Assembly (NCBI GenBank): GCA_963575645.1
Contig: OY754464.1
Coordinates: forward strand, 82,186,948-82,250,947
Source: Xanthostigma xanthostigma
Taxonomy: Eukaryota > Arthropoda > Insecta > Raphidioptera > Raphidiidae
Direction of reading: 5' to 3'
DNA length: 64,000 nt
A program made the position numbers and the translations under genes. Positions 43,131-53,032 of the stretch are shown one piece after another. Every line of letters begins with the position of its first letter. The first letter of the stretch is position 1. The notes beneath the pieces are model-generated. The model ran no database searches, was not told where the DNA came from, and saw only the letters and a list, made by a program, of their open reading frames with translations.

Positions 43131-43866
43131 ACTAATTATTAATTATTTTTATATTTTTTAGATCAGTTCTGAAGAAAATCCAAATCCGGACCGAAACGTC
43201 AATGTATTACCTAATTTTTTTTGACGTGATAACGTCTTATAAATTGATGAATCACCAATCTTATAAATTGATAAAACACCGGCTGCATGCACGAAAAAGT
43301 GTAACGTTCCTAACGTTCCTAGCGTTCCTAACGTTCCGCCTGACCCTGTGCGTGCTTTTATCGAAAACGGCCCTAACGATTTGGATGAAATTTACTGAAA
43401 AGGGATTTTGGGGGGCAAAAAATCGTTTTAGCTAGGTCTCATCTCTCGAAAAAATCGTTTTCATACAAATTTTATCATTATAAAAATCAATTTTTTGACG
43501 TATGAAAATACTTAAATATTGTAAGTAGGTTTTGGAATTTTATATAAACAATGAAACAATTGTTTTCAAAATATTATGACAGTTAATCTTTGAGACTTAA
43601 AATAAATACGAAAGAAAGTTAAAAAAAAAACAATTATATTATAGGTGGTGAGTAATTTTAATAAATAAAATTAACCTAAATTTGAAGCAAAAGATGCAAT
43701 ATCATAGATTCGAATTATTATAATTATTATATAAATTTAGGTTATGTATTACGGAATACGTTATCACGTAAAACTATCGTCCGTAAACCGACTTTACAGA
43801 CAACCAATTTTTTTGTAAATATATTGTCTGAAAAATTGGTCGATAATTTTATTTATTTAAAAAGTT
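43131..43866. repeat. Repeat U9 with hammerhead-like motif, copy 2, split by U5
   Basis: The motif CTGAAGA...CCGGACCGAAACGTC is at 43169-43200, followed by an AATTTTTTT site into which the U5 element 43222-43807 inserted; U9 then resumes with gtaaatatattgtctgaaaa. Comparison with 27181-27385 defines the insertion edges. Confidence 0.7.
43222..43807 (-). mobile_element. U5 element, long form, precisely bounded
   Basis: Runs from TGACGTGATAACGTC to CAGACAACC(AA). Because U9 is known without the insert, the duplicated target can be read as AATTTTTTT (7-9 bp, blurred by the T run). Interior identical in plan to 22070-22659. No coding frame. Confidence 0.8.
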
Positions 43867-44763
43867 TTTATATATTCTCATAGCAGCAGTTTTCACATCA
43901 AATTTTAACCGTTCCAGCCTAATTTGAAAATATTTTATTTTTAAACACTTTGAACAGTTACAACTTTTAAATTGAGCGAGATACGGCCTAATCGAAGTAT
44001 ATTTGAGATATTTTTCCAAATATTTCACATCTTTTCATATTTTCATGCACTTTGCAATTCTGCAATTTTTTTCAAAACATTAAGCGTGTTTCAATAAAAT
44101 GATTACCGTTATGAAACGTATACCATTACAATATAAAAAAACAACGTTATAGCATATATTTCTTCTGCACATAAGCTGATTTTCCCCAAAAACAATAGGG
44201 TTCTACAAACATCCTTCCAAAATTTGGGTTCAATCCGCTCATATTTTTGATCTGTATCGTGTTCACAGACAAACAGAGTTTTCCAGAAACACCAAAAAAA
44301 TATTTTAAAATTTAGAAATGTGAATTTTAACCTAAATTAGTAGGTAGGCATCATTCCCCACTTGTGGACTTGTAATGGCAAAAAAAAGTAAATACCTATT
44401 AAAATATGCTAAACGGTTGTTCAGTTCTTTATTTATACAGAAATCAAGATCAATTGAAGCATAAAATTACGAAAATATGCACTTGAATAATAATAACAGG
44501 AATTCAATAAACATGAGAAACAGACAAAAGGACAACGAAAATAGAAAAAGAAAAAAATTCAAGGTTTCGGAGTTTCTAATGAAAAAAGCAGGCAACTTAA
44601 AAGTACCTAGTTTACTATTTAAAACAGATAAACTGCTAAAAATGCACTATTTAATTGTGAAAACTTTTATATTTAGAAGAAAACGATAAATTAGCTCTGC
44701 ACTTCAACTACATCATAAAGATTCAATTGAATTTATTTAAACTTAATTTCCTAACAGAAAATG
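43867..44763. other. Gene-free stretch
   Basis: A 70-codon basic frame at 44477-44689 is low complexity (NNNNRN..KRKKFKV) and not supported. Confidence 0.4.
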
Positions 44764-44771
44764 CTTTAAAT

Positions 44772-44949
44772 CAGTGATGTCAAACACGCGGCCCGTAGGC
44801 CGCATACGGCCCGCCGAGACATTATAATAATATAATCATTCTAACAATCGTATTTTATTAATATTTTTTAACGTTAAAAACATGCAGCCCCCAACTGTGT
44901 ACAAAATAGATAATATGGCCCGCAATATCATGTGAGTTTGACATGCTTG
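44772..44949. mobile_element. hAT-superfamily MITE (178 bp)
   Basis: The inverted ends CAGTGATGTCAAAC and CAAGCATGTCAAAC are bracketed by an exact 8-bp duplication ctttaaat (44764-44771, 44950-44957). Subterminal 'GGCCCG' boxes (gcggcccgtaggccgc, tggcccgc) repeat. Non-coding. Confidence 0.93.
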
Positions 44950-45239
44950 CTTTAAATAGTAGACAAACATATTTTACCAGTGACAGAACAAAAACTAATT
45001 TATTCTAGTTACTATTAGGTCAGCAAAAAGCGACACAATAATAACATTATTCCAAATTTAATTAAAATAGTTATTAACATTAACACTCGACCGATTATGT
45101 CATTTTTTTTTAAATGATCGCTCGCGTGGTTATTTTAACCAGATCTGTTTTCAGAAGCTTTTATTCAACTTGACATATTTGTCACTCAGTAAGTTTAGAT
45201 AAAATCTTCAAAATCAAAATGTCGTCTACTTAGTTCTAA

Positions 45240-45430
45240 TTAAGCTAGAGCTTTGAAATTTTGTATACGCTTAGGTATATGTCCGGTAACAATGCAATAT
45301 AGTATATCTAATATCATTCTAAATCCAATATGGCGGACGCTCCAAGATGGCGCGTTATTTGTTTCTTTACAACTCCCTTAACATGGATATTAAATGAAAG
45401 GTTTTGACGAGTGGAATATGATAGCTAATT
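45240..45430 (+). repeat. Dispersed single-copy relative of the 120-bp satellite
   Basis: Contains tctaaatccaatatggcgga, ccaagatggcg, an 'aacatggatattaaatgaaa' segment and a 'gag..aatatg' tail in the same order as one satellite unit (32051-33180), preceded by the aattttgtatacgctta leader. No tandem repetition here. Confidence 0.6.
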
Positions 45431-45489
45431 GAAGACGCCTCTATAAACAATGTTTTCTGGTTTACCATCATTTGCAAAAATAATTGGAT

Positions 45490-45906
45490 TCGACATAATA
45501 ATAATAATGCGTTTAACGTCCGTTTCTCGACATTCGCACCATTACTATTTTCCATCTATCACACTTCCCGTTATTTTCTACATTTTTAAACTTCCACTTA
45601 ATTGATAGCAACGGGCGAATGAAGGAATTTTAGAACATTAGGATAAGGTAGGCAAATTTTGAGCATAGGAGTTTGACAGGTAATCGGCCATGGCCTTGAA
45701 TAAGGAACCATCTCGATATTTATCTGGGATTATTAAGGGAAACCATGGAAAAGCTCAACAAGATGGTCAGTACAGAATTTACCGTTTCTCGGCGAGAGGC
45801 AGCAGGAAAAAAACCCCAACCACATCTGTCCCCGCCGGGATTCGAACTCAGTACCTACCGAATGCGCGTCTAGTACGCTCTCATCACTACGCCACCTCTC
45901 TCGGTT
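45490..45906 (-). mobile_element. tRNA-derived SINE, copy 3
   Basis: (ATA)n tail at the left, 3' body, then a head with B-box complement gggattcgaac and A-box complement at the right. Corresponds over its whole length to 28688-29100. Directly abuts the Helitron relic. Confidence 0.8.
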
Positions 45907-46183
45907 ATTGGATTTGATATACGTGAGCGAGCCACGTACAGCTGACCGTGCGAAAAACATGTTTTCTTTCTATTTTAAATGTTTGTCCCTGGGCTTTATT
46001 TATAGTTATTCCGAAAGCAGTTTTTAATGAAAATTGTAATCTTTTAAATTGAAAAGGGATATTCGTTGGTATAACTGGTATTCGAGGTATTAAAACACTG
46101 TCTCCTTTAGATTTTCCTGTAATTATAATAGCCCTACCAGTATTTTGATCCCGATAAGAAACTTGTAAATGTGTATACAATTA
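45905..46183 (-). pseudogene. Helitron helicase C-terminal remnant
   Basis: The minus-strand frame reads 'GKSKGDSVLIPRIPVIP...FQFKRLQFSLKTAFGITINK AQGQTF', which parallels the end of the Pif1-type helicase of Helitron Rep/Hel proteins (usually 'G...VLIPRI....FxFKRxQFPxxxxFAMTINKxQGQT'). The final helicase motif is shifted out of frame (..RKHVFRTVSC) and everything upstream is missing. Non-functional relic. Confidence 0.8.
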
Positions 46184-46269
46184 TACGATTTGGACGCATC
46201 AAGATTTCGCATTAAAAGTACTGGAACAACCACTTTTAACCTTAATTTATGAAAACGAACTAAAAAAAA

Positions 46270-46845
46270 GTAGATAGTGTCCTTCTCCAGAGTTTAAACA
46301 ATCTCCGCATTAAATTTCATCACAATCGGTCCAGCGATCTGGCCGTGAAAGCATAACTTCATATACAGTATTACAACCCTCACTTCATCCCCATAGGGAT
46401 TGAATTTTACAAAAAAAAAGTAGACTATGTCCTTCCTCAGCTTTCAACCTATCTCCGTACTAAATTTCATCACAATCGGTTCAGCGGTCTGGCCGTGAAA
46501 GCATAACTTCATATACAGTATTACAACTCTCACTTCATCCCCATAGGGATTGAATTTTACAAAAAAAGTAGACTCTGTCCTTCCTCAGACTTCAAACTAT
46601 CTCCGTACTAAATTTCATCACAATCGGTTCAGTGATCTGGCCGTGAAAGCATAACTTCATATACAGTATTACCACCCTCATTTCATCCCCATAGGGATTG
46701 AATTTTACGAAAAAAAAAGAGTAGACTATGTCCTTTCTCAGACTTCAAACTATCTCCGTACTAAATTTCATCACAATCGGTTCAGCGGTTTGGCCATAAA
46801 ATCGTAACGCACATAGTTACTTTCGCATTTATAATATTAGTATGG
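46270..46845 (+). repeat. ~149-bp tandem repeat, about 3.5 units
   Basis: Unit marker tgaattttac occurs at 46401, 46551 and 46699; each unit contains actaaatttcatcacaatcg, gttcagcg(g/a)tctggccgtg and catatacagtatta. It ends with gttactttcgcatttataat and attagtatgg, a tail common on insect RTE/Helitron-related repeats. Non-coding. Confidence 0.8.
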
Positions 46846-47509
46846 CTAAGCTACTCCGAAAACGGTTAATTTTACAGAAAAATGAAAGAGGCATTTTTTG
46901 TAGATAATTTCACGACAAACAATTTTTATAATGACCTCTATTAACCTCCGAGCAATAGGTCGCGAGATATTTACGAAAAACTGATTTACGTGACCTTTTG
47001 ACCTTTATAACTTTTTTAGCCGGCACGATATCAATGTCAATTTTTCACATCTTCATTTACAACGCCGTAATAAAGGTGTATACAAAAATTCAGCTCACTA
47101 GGAATTTTTCCGCAGATTGGGGTTTAAAATGTCTTAAATTACTGGGCTATAATTCGATTTCTTCACAGTTGATTCCTTCCGTAAGATTTTAAAGTTATGT
47201 ATGGCAGAAAAGAGATGAAGAAGAAACTGTTTTTGGAGCTGTTGTTAGTTGGCTACTGTATTGATCGAGAGTGTGCTTTTCCTCGCGCACCGACCTACGA
47301 CGACGGTAAACAGATGTTGGCATGGAAATCACAGACATCGAGACAAACCGGTAGCTTGGAGCACCACAAGAAGATACTCGCGTGCCGCGCTACAAAACCC
47401 ATTCTATAAGCTAGTAATATTGAATTAGAACTTCTCTTAAGGATGTGTGAGGTATACCGGGTGGTCCGTTTTAATCTATATGGAAAATTCAAATATTCAT
47501 CGTGCATTC
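46846..47509. other. Gene-free stretch
   Basis: Short frames at 46998-47192 and 47197-47409 show no domain. The segment 47200-47400 is slightly GC-richer; an unrecognised element fragment is possible. Confidence 0.35.
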
Positions 47510-47690
47510 TATATTAAATATTAAATAACTAATACTAATAATTTTGATATTTTTTAGATTTTTCTGAAGAAGATCCAAATCCGGATCGAAACGTCATCTT
47601 GTGTTATATTGATTTGTTATTTTTTTTAATTTTTTGTCAATATATTGGTCTGAGAAAAATTGGTCGACAATTTTATTTATATGGAAAATT
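47510..47690 (+). repeat. Repeat U9 with hammerhead-like motif, copy 3
   Basis: The motif CTGAAGA-a-GATCC...GGATC-GAAACGTC (47564-47595) has the best stem II of the U9 copies (five perfect pairs). It is followed by gtcaatatattggtctgaga and attggtcgacaattttattt. Confidence 0.65.
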
Positions 47691-48197
47691 ATTGACACAG
47701 GGCAACATTTTTGAAAAAAAAAGTTGCTTATATTGAAGAGGGACATCGTTTGAAGACAAATGTCACCCCCAACCCCTGCGCAGGGATGAAGGTGACTTTG
47801 ACATTTTTAATAGTAACACCTATTTTACCACGTTTATATTAATTCGCTTTCAGTATTACCACGTTTATATCAACTCGCTCATGGCTGAGGATGTAGAGGC
47901 CAATAAACCATACTTATATTAAAAAAAATCAACTCGCTTTTCGTGTATGTCGGGCGGAACTTTGTAATTGATCTTAAACTAACTTCCTGATGAGATAGAG
48001 ACTTGAAATTTTTAACATAACTCCAGAATTAGATGACAATTCAATAAAATATTTGAAAATAAAGAAGAAAGTAATTTAAAAAAATAAAGACATTTGAATT
48101 TTTATGCACATTCATTCTTACTTATTTACCGTTGTACAATGACAGTTGGTGTGAGACCTAGTTTCGTGAAATAAACTGAATAAGGGCCGCATGTTTG
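47691..48197. other. Gene-free stretch
   Basis: Contains a duplicated 'ccacgtttatat(t/c)aa(t/c)tcgc' (~47827, ~47868); no gene recognised. Confidence 0.4.
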
Positions 48198-48319
48198 CGT
48201 CAAATAATCAGATTGTAATGCCAATAATCAAGATAGTACGATGCATATTCGCACATTAGACATGTAACGCAATTACCCGGTTGTAAATTGACCTTCCAAC
48301 AATCCAGATTCAGTTACAT
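48198..48319. repeat. 122-bp direct repeat, left copy (target duplication)
   Basis: Identical to 48947-49068 except one base (aacaatcc versus aacaaccc). The two copies bracket the RTE-like insertion exactly, so they are read as an exceptionally long target-site duplication. Confidence 0.9.
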
Positions 48320-48946
48320 GATGATGATGATGTTCCGTATCTCCTAGGAGACGTTGGAGACCACTTTTCTCCATTCGTGCTTATTTCTGGCTGTATTTAA
48401 AAGCACGCCTAGACTCATGCCGGTCCATTTTTTAATATTATCTATCCATGATGTGCGTTTTCTTCCTCTTTGACGTTTCGACTCAAGTTTTCCCATTAGT
48501 ACCAGTTGTTGTATATTATATTTTTCAGCTCTCATAATATGTCCAAAATAAGATAATTTCCGTTTTTTAATTGATTGTATTAGTGACTTTTTTTGTTTAA
48601 TTAGTTTTAGGATTTTATCGTTAGATGTGTATGTGGACCACTGTATATTTAGCATTTTTCTGTAACACCACATTTCAAAAGAATTAATTTTGTTTATTAA
48701 GTCGGTATTCAACGTCCATGTTTCGCATCCGTATAAAACTATAGACCAGACGTAGCACTTTAAGAATCTCACTCTAATATCTTTATTTATTTTATTGTTA
48801 GTTAGGAATTTTTTCAGTTTATAAAACACAGTTTTTGCATAGGCTATTTTTACTTTAATTTTGTAACTTTGGTTATTATTTCTGTTAAACGTTTCCCCCA
48901 GATATTTGAAACTGTCCACCTGTTTTATTTCTGTATTGTTACATTA
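48320..48946 (-). mobile_element. 5'-truncated RTE-like LINE insertion
   Basis: 627 bp between the two 122-bp repeats. The element's 3' end (left) is a (CAT)n run (48319-48332 as gatgatgatgatg), a typical RTE-type tail; its 5' end breaks inside the coding region at 48946. Confidence 0.85.
48344..48943 (-). pseudogene. RTE-type ORF2 C-terminal domain
   Basis: The frame is open from the truncation point (NTEIKQVDSFKYLGETFN...). It shows the RT thumb motif FKYLGE, then the post-RT domain typical of RTE-like elements: VLYGCETWTL, FEMWCYRKML, GHIMRAEKYN and GKRxxGRKRTSWIDNIKKWT. The stop is at 48344 and the 3' UTR is only a few bases plus the (CAT)n tail. Palm motifs and endonuclease are missing by 5' truncation. 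About 200 residues remain without stops. Confidence 0.85.
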
Positions 48947-49068
48947 CGTCAAATAATCAGATTGTAATGCCAATAATCAAGATAGTACGATGCATATTCG
49001 CACATTAGACATGTAACGCAATTACCCGGTTGTAAATTGACCTTCCAACAACCCAGATTCAGTTACAT
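48947..49068. repeat. 122-bp direct repeat, right copy (target duplication)
   Basis: See the partner at 48198-48319. Confidence 0.9.
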
Positions 49069-49269
49069 ACAATGTCAATAATTAATCTATAGTTTGCATA
49101 GTTAATTAAACACAATGCAAGAGATTGGCTCACATTAATAACAATAATTTTGTAGCAGAAAATGTTAGCAAAGTGAATAATGCATAAGTGAACTGAGTTC
49201 ATAAGTCTAAAGAAGTTTCACTTCCTCTGTGAGTTTATGTGAGTGAGACACACATTTTTTTGTTTTTTG

Positions 49270-49745
49270 AGTACAGAATTAAGGTAGCACGAGCACCAAG
49301 GCAACTTTAAATAAGAGGCTTGATTTTTTTATATTTCGGTAGATGGATGATATGTTTTCATTGATTTCTCCAAAACTAGAAACTATTTTAATTTAAGTTA
49401 AAACCTTAATAAATTATTGAAAACAAAAAAACCCGTTGTGCCCGACTAATTAAAAAGTTATTGAATCTTTTTAAATAAATATCTTTTTAATTAGTCGAGC
49501 ACAACGGTTTTCTTTTTGTTTTAAATAATTTATTAAGGTTTAAATAGTTTTTTTTTTTTTAATTTCCACCGACTAGTTTTGGAGAAATCAATAAAAACAT
49601 ATCATCCATCTACCGTTTTACCATAAAGCCAATGTTAAATATGCCTAATTTTGAAGTCATTTATTTATTTATATAGTCGGGCAATCCCCCCCCCCCTAAA
49701 CTTTTCAGAATTGGTTTAGACTTAGTCCAACTTCATATTAAAAAA
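49270..49745. repeat. Dispersed repeat U11, folded-back copy
   Basis: Left arm (~49330-49450) and right arm (~49490-49640) are inverted copies around the tttttaattagtcg(a/g)gcacaacgg region. A run of C (49689-49698) differs from a G run in the 30930 copy. Non-coding. Confidence 0.65.
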
Positions 49746-49748
49746 AAA

Positions 49749-50390
49749 TTGGTTGTCTGTAAAGTCGGTTTACGGACGATAGTTTTACGTGATAACGTAT
49801 TCCGTAATACATAACCTAAACCTCCCAAAATTTGGTTTCAATCCGCTTATCCTTGGTGTCGGAATGATAAGAAATGTCGAAAGTGACGTTTGCAACTGTC
49901 AAAGTATTATGTTCTAATAATAATTAGTTATTCCAATACTTAACTTAGAAGGCGTTGCATTTCACAAAATACTAATGTCAAAAAATTGCATTAAACATTA
50001 GAAATGCAGCCGTTTTCATGTTAAGACAAGACATACGTTATTTTCTAATTTCCATGTACGGCAAACAAAGACGACCGACCGCGTCGCGCCATGCATTAGA
50101 CAACATTGCATTTATACAGCTATTTTTCTATATAAATTTGTATAAAAAAACTGTTTAGGCAAATTCTGTTATACGAAATCTATGTAAAATGTTCTCCTCT
50201 TTCGTTTAAGACTGGTTTCAAACCGATCTGATTTAAATTGAGCGAGAAATTAGCAAAAAGCACGCACAGGGTCAGGCGGAACGTTACGCGTTACGAACGT
50301 TAGGAACGTTACACTTTTTCGTGCATGCAGCCGGTGTTTTATCAATTTATAAGATTGGTGATTCATCATTTATAAGACGTTATTACGTCA
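49749..50390 (+). mobile_element. U5 element enclosing other repeats
   Basis: Left end TTGGTTGTCTGTAAAGTCGG to gtattccgtaatacataacc; right end from gcacgcacagggtcaggcgg to GACGTTATTACGTCA. Between them the usual interior is replaced by about 450 bp that includes a U10 copy (50130-50260), so either another sequence inserted or the ends captured a host segment. Confidence 0.6.
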
Positions 50391-51269
50391 AAAGAGGTTG
50401 AGAAATGTTTGTTTGATGAAGTTTCAGAAACACAGGTGTACAATGAAATGCGGACATTCATAATTTCAATTTACCACAGCTGAGGAGGCAAGCTGTATGA
50501 AAAGAATTACGGAAGCGTTAAGGAAACCCGTCTTAAGATAAACCGGCGCATGAGGAGGATATGACGTAACTAGTGTTAACAATGACGTACGGCACACGAA
50601 CCCAACAGTAGACTGACAAGTGACGGTCGGAGGAACGCAGACTGACAATAACCGACACGTCGGCTCCTCTCATTTAACTGTCAGTTTATATTATATAACA
50701 CATAATAAGTATAATGCCCATATACAGACATACGCACGACACACGGTGGCATTATGAAGTATTTACGCTACGCCATCTTCCTTGTGTTAGAAACACATTC
50801 TAACTAAATGATTAATTATCTTTTTATTGCAACTTTAAATTAATTTAAATAAAACGTCTTCCGTTGACGGAAAAGACGTCAGCCAAATAAACATGTATTG
50901 TAAAGCAACATTTTAGAAGATTAAAACAGACAGCATTGATTCTCCGAAGATGGCATAAATTTTGCCGAAACGTCAAACAATAAAATGCAATAAAAAACCT
51001 TCAGTATTTGCTTAGTTCATCGATCCTATGCCACCAGGATTCATCCTTTTAATCTTCCAACATTTAAACAGGATCATCATCACTCTAAATTATTAAAGTT
51101 ATTTTTCACATAACATTTTAATTTTGATAATTTTTGAAGTTATACTTCTTTTGCGCGCGTTACGAAAAAGTGATGAAGTGGATTTTTACGATACAACATC
51201 AAAATTAACAGGATTTGCCCGCTAAACCATACGCCTTGAATATTTTGTTAGTTTTAAACACATTTATCA
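50391..51269. other. Non-coding stretch with one hammerhead-like motif
   Basis: 50944-50974 reads CCGAAGA-t-GGCA...TGCC-GAAACGTC, the same core order as in U9 but with a different stem. The GC-richer part 50440-50660 has a 60-codon minus frame without recognisable domain. Confidence 0.45.
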
Positions 51270-51545
51270 AAAAAATAAAATATTTTTAACAAAAAAATTG
51301 AACCGACTTGAAAATATGCACTAAAAAGTAAAAAATAATAATTTGCGTATTGAAATGTTTTAGAGTCGGTGTCACATCGGAATTCGAAAGTAGCAATTTG
51401 AATCTTACATGTCTCTAGTTCTCGGAATAGATTTCATTTTGGCTGACACCGACTCCAAAACATTTCAATACGCAATTATTTTTTACTTTTTAGTGCATAT
51501 TTTCAAGTTGGTTCAATTTTTTTGTTAAAAATATTTTATTTTTCT
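51270..51545. mobile_element. Foldback MITE related to U12
   Basis: Arms of ~115 bp, inverted: tttaacaaaaaaattgaacc, tgcactaaaaagtaaaaaat and attgaaatgttttagagtcg at the left recur reversed at the right. The central segment is only ~45 bp. Confidence 0.8.
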
Positions 51546-51749
51546 CTTTTTAGTGTTAGATATTCTCTCGATTTCTCCGGATTCCACCATCAGATCCTGA
51601 CTTGGTTCCGATGGGACCACCTTGGAAGTGCACTCTTTAGAATAAAAAAAGAATTTTGAAAATCGGTCCATAATTGACGGAGAAATCGGTGAACATACCT
51701 ACATAAAAAAAAGGAAAAAAAATATGTCTACAGTCGAACATAGAACCTC

Positions 51750-52135
51750 CTCCTTTTTTGAAGTCGGTTAAAAAATGAGTTCAAAAACTAAAACCCGACT
51801 ACTGAAAAATATGAAACAAGAAAATATTCTCGTCTGAGGACAGCCACCTAGCCTAACAAAACATTACATTTTAACAGAAGTAAGCGATCATAAGCTCTCG
51901 GGCAAAGTGCATCACGCTATACATCTAGAGGGGTCTCATATATATGAGATGGCATACGACCACGGCTATCCTCAGATGAGAATATTTTCTTGTTTCATAC
52001 TTTTCAGTAGTCGGGTTTTAGGTTTTATTTTAAGTTTACTTTCCTCTGGGACCAAAATTCAAAAATAAATAATAACGAATTCATTGGCACCTTATTTATT
52101 AAAATCGGATGAATAGTATAGGCGCTATGATGGAT
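51750..52135 (+). repeat. Dispersed repeat U7, hairpin copy
   Basis: acccgactactgaaaa...gaaaatattctcgtctgagg (51796-51842) pairs with cctcagatgagaatattttc...ttttcagtagtcgggtt (51972-52018). Preceded by a cctcctccttttttgaagtc end. Partner copy at 24199-24560. Confidence 0.6.
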
Positions 52136-52140
52136 ACATC

Positions 52141-52765
52141 TATACTAATATATAAAGCTGAAGAGTTTGTTTGTTTGTTTGTTTGAACGCGCTAATCTCA
52201 GGAACTACTGGTTCAAATTGAAAAAAAAATTTTTTGTCGGATAGCCCATTTATCGAGGAAGGCTATAGGCTATATAAAATCAGGCTACGACCATTAGGAG
52301 CGGAGCAATAATGAAAAATGTTCCAAATGTATCTAAAAAATAAGCTTCTATTCAGGTGAAATGCACTAACTAAGTATACTCATATTAGCGATGTAAGAAT
52401 ACAACGCCGGCTAGCGCAATCGGTAGAGCACAAGACTGTCAATACCAGGGTCGTGGGTTCGAGCCCTACGTTGGGCGAATGCATTTTTATTTTTTTTTTT
52501 ATCTTCTACATTGCTTTCTTCTAAGGCTTACATTAAAATTTATTTTAATTTTATTTAATTAATTAAAAAAAAATTATTTGTTAAAAAAAGTATAAATACT
52601 GCTTTTTATCGACAAAAAATTTTGAACGGTAACTCCGATCATCATGAAATTTGGACACAACATTCATCTCGGTAAACTAATATGAATGTGTGTACTCATG
52701 TTTCTCCTTTCCCCATTCGTCCTTTTACACCCGGGTGAAACCGGACGGGACCGCTAGTTCTATAT
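52141..52765 (+). repeat. RTE/SINE-like relic, copy 3, interrupted
   Basis: Left part to ~52330 and right part from ~52612 correspond to 553-897 in reverse. The middle is an insertion that carries a tRNA-Lys-like sequence. Ends: gctgaagagtttgtttgttt ... cacccgggtgaaaccggacg. Confidence 0.7.
52404..52477 (+). tRNA. tRNA-Lys-like Pol III head (SINE or pseudogene)
   Basis: The order TAGCGCAATCGGTAGAGCA ... GGGTCGTGGGTTCGAGCC CTACGTTGGGCG follows an animal tRNA-Lys closely. The A box TAGCGCAATCGG and B box GGTTCGAGCCC fit consensus. However the anticodon position reads GTC rather than CTT/TTT, the anticodon stem (CAAGA/TACCA) does not pair and one acceptor base is missing, so it cannot be a normal tRNA. 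It is followed by a T-rich run (possible Pol III stop) and lies inside another repeat, which suggests a tRNA-Lys-derived SINE. Confidence 0.65.
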
Positions 52766-53028
52766 AATATGCGAAATCGAAACTTCCACCGTATCTACCC
52801 GTACTTCCACCGTATCTACCCGTACTTCCACCATCGAAAAACAACACTTCATAATAAATTATTAACTTTTTTGCCATAAGCGATCATTTCACCAATTTAG
52901 TGTGCGAAACAGTTTGGCACAGAAAATATTAGGTAAATCAATTTCAATAAATCTCTATGTCATAATATAAAATTAGATAGTTCTCGAATGTCAAAGAGGT
53001 CACGGGTAGAACAAAAGTACCTATATAA
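52766..53028. other. Non-coding stretch
   Basis: Includes a short tandem reiteration of ttccaccgtatctacccgta (52788-52825). No gene. Confidence 0.45.
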
Positions 53029-53032
53029 TATG

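Noticed and set aside
45905-46183. Host Pif1 helicase exon
   Set aside because: The last helicase motif is out of frame and the sequence pattern (VLIPRI..FQFKRLQF..TINKAQGQT) is that of Helitron helicases; it abuts other repeats.
48198-49068. 122-bp repeats as LTRs
   Set aside because: They lack TG...CA ends, primer-binding site and polypurine tract, and the enclosed protein is an RTE-type LINE tail ending in (CAT)n.
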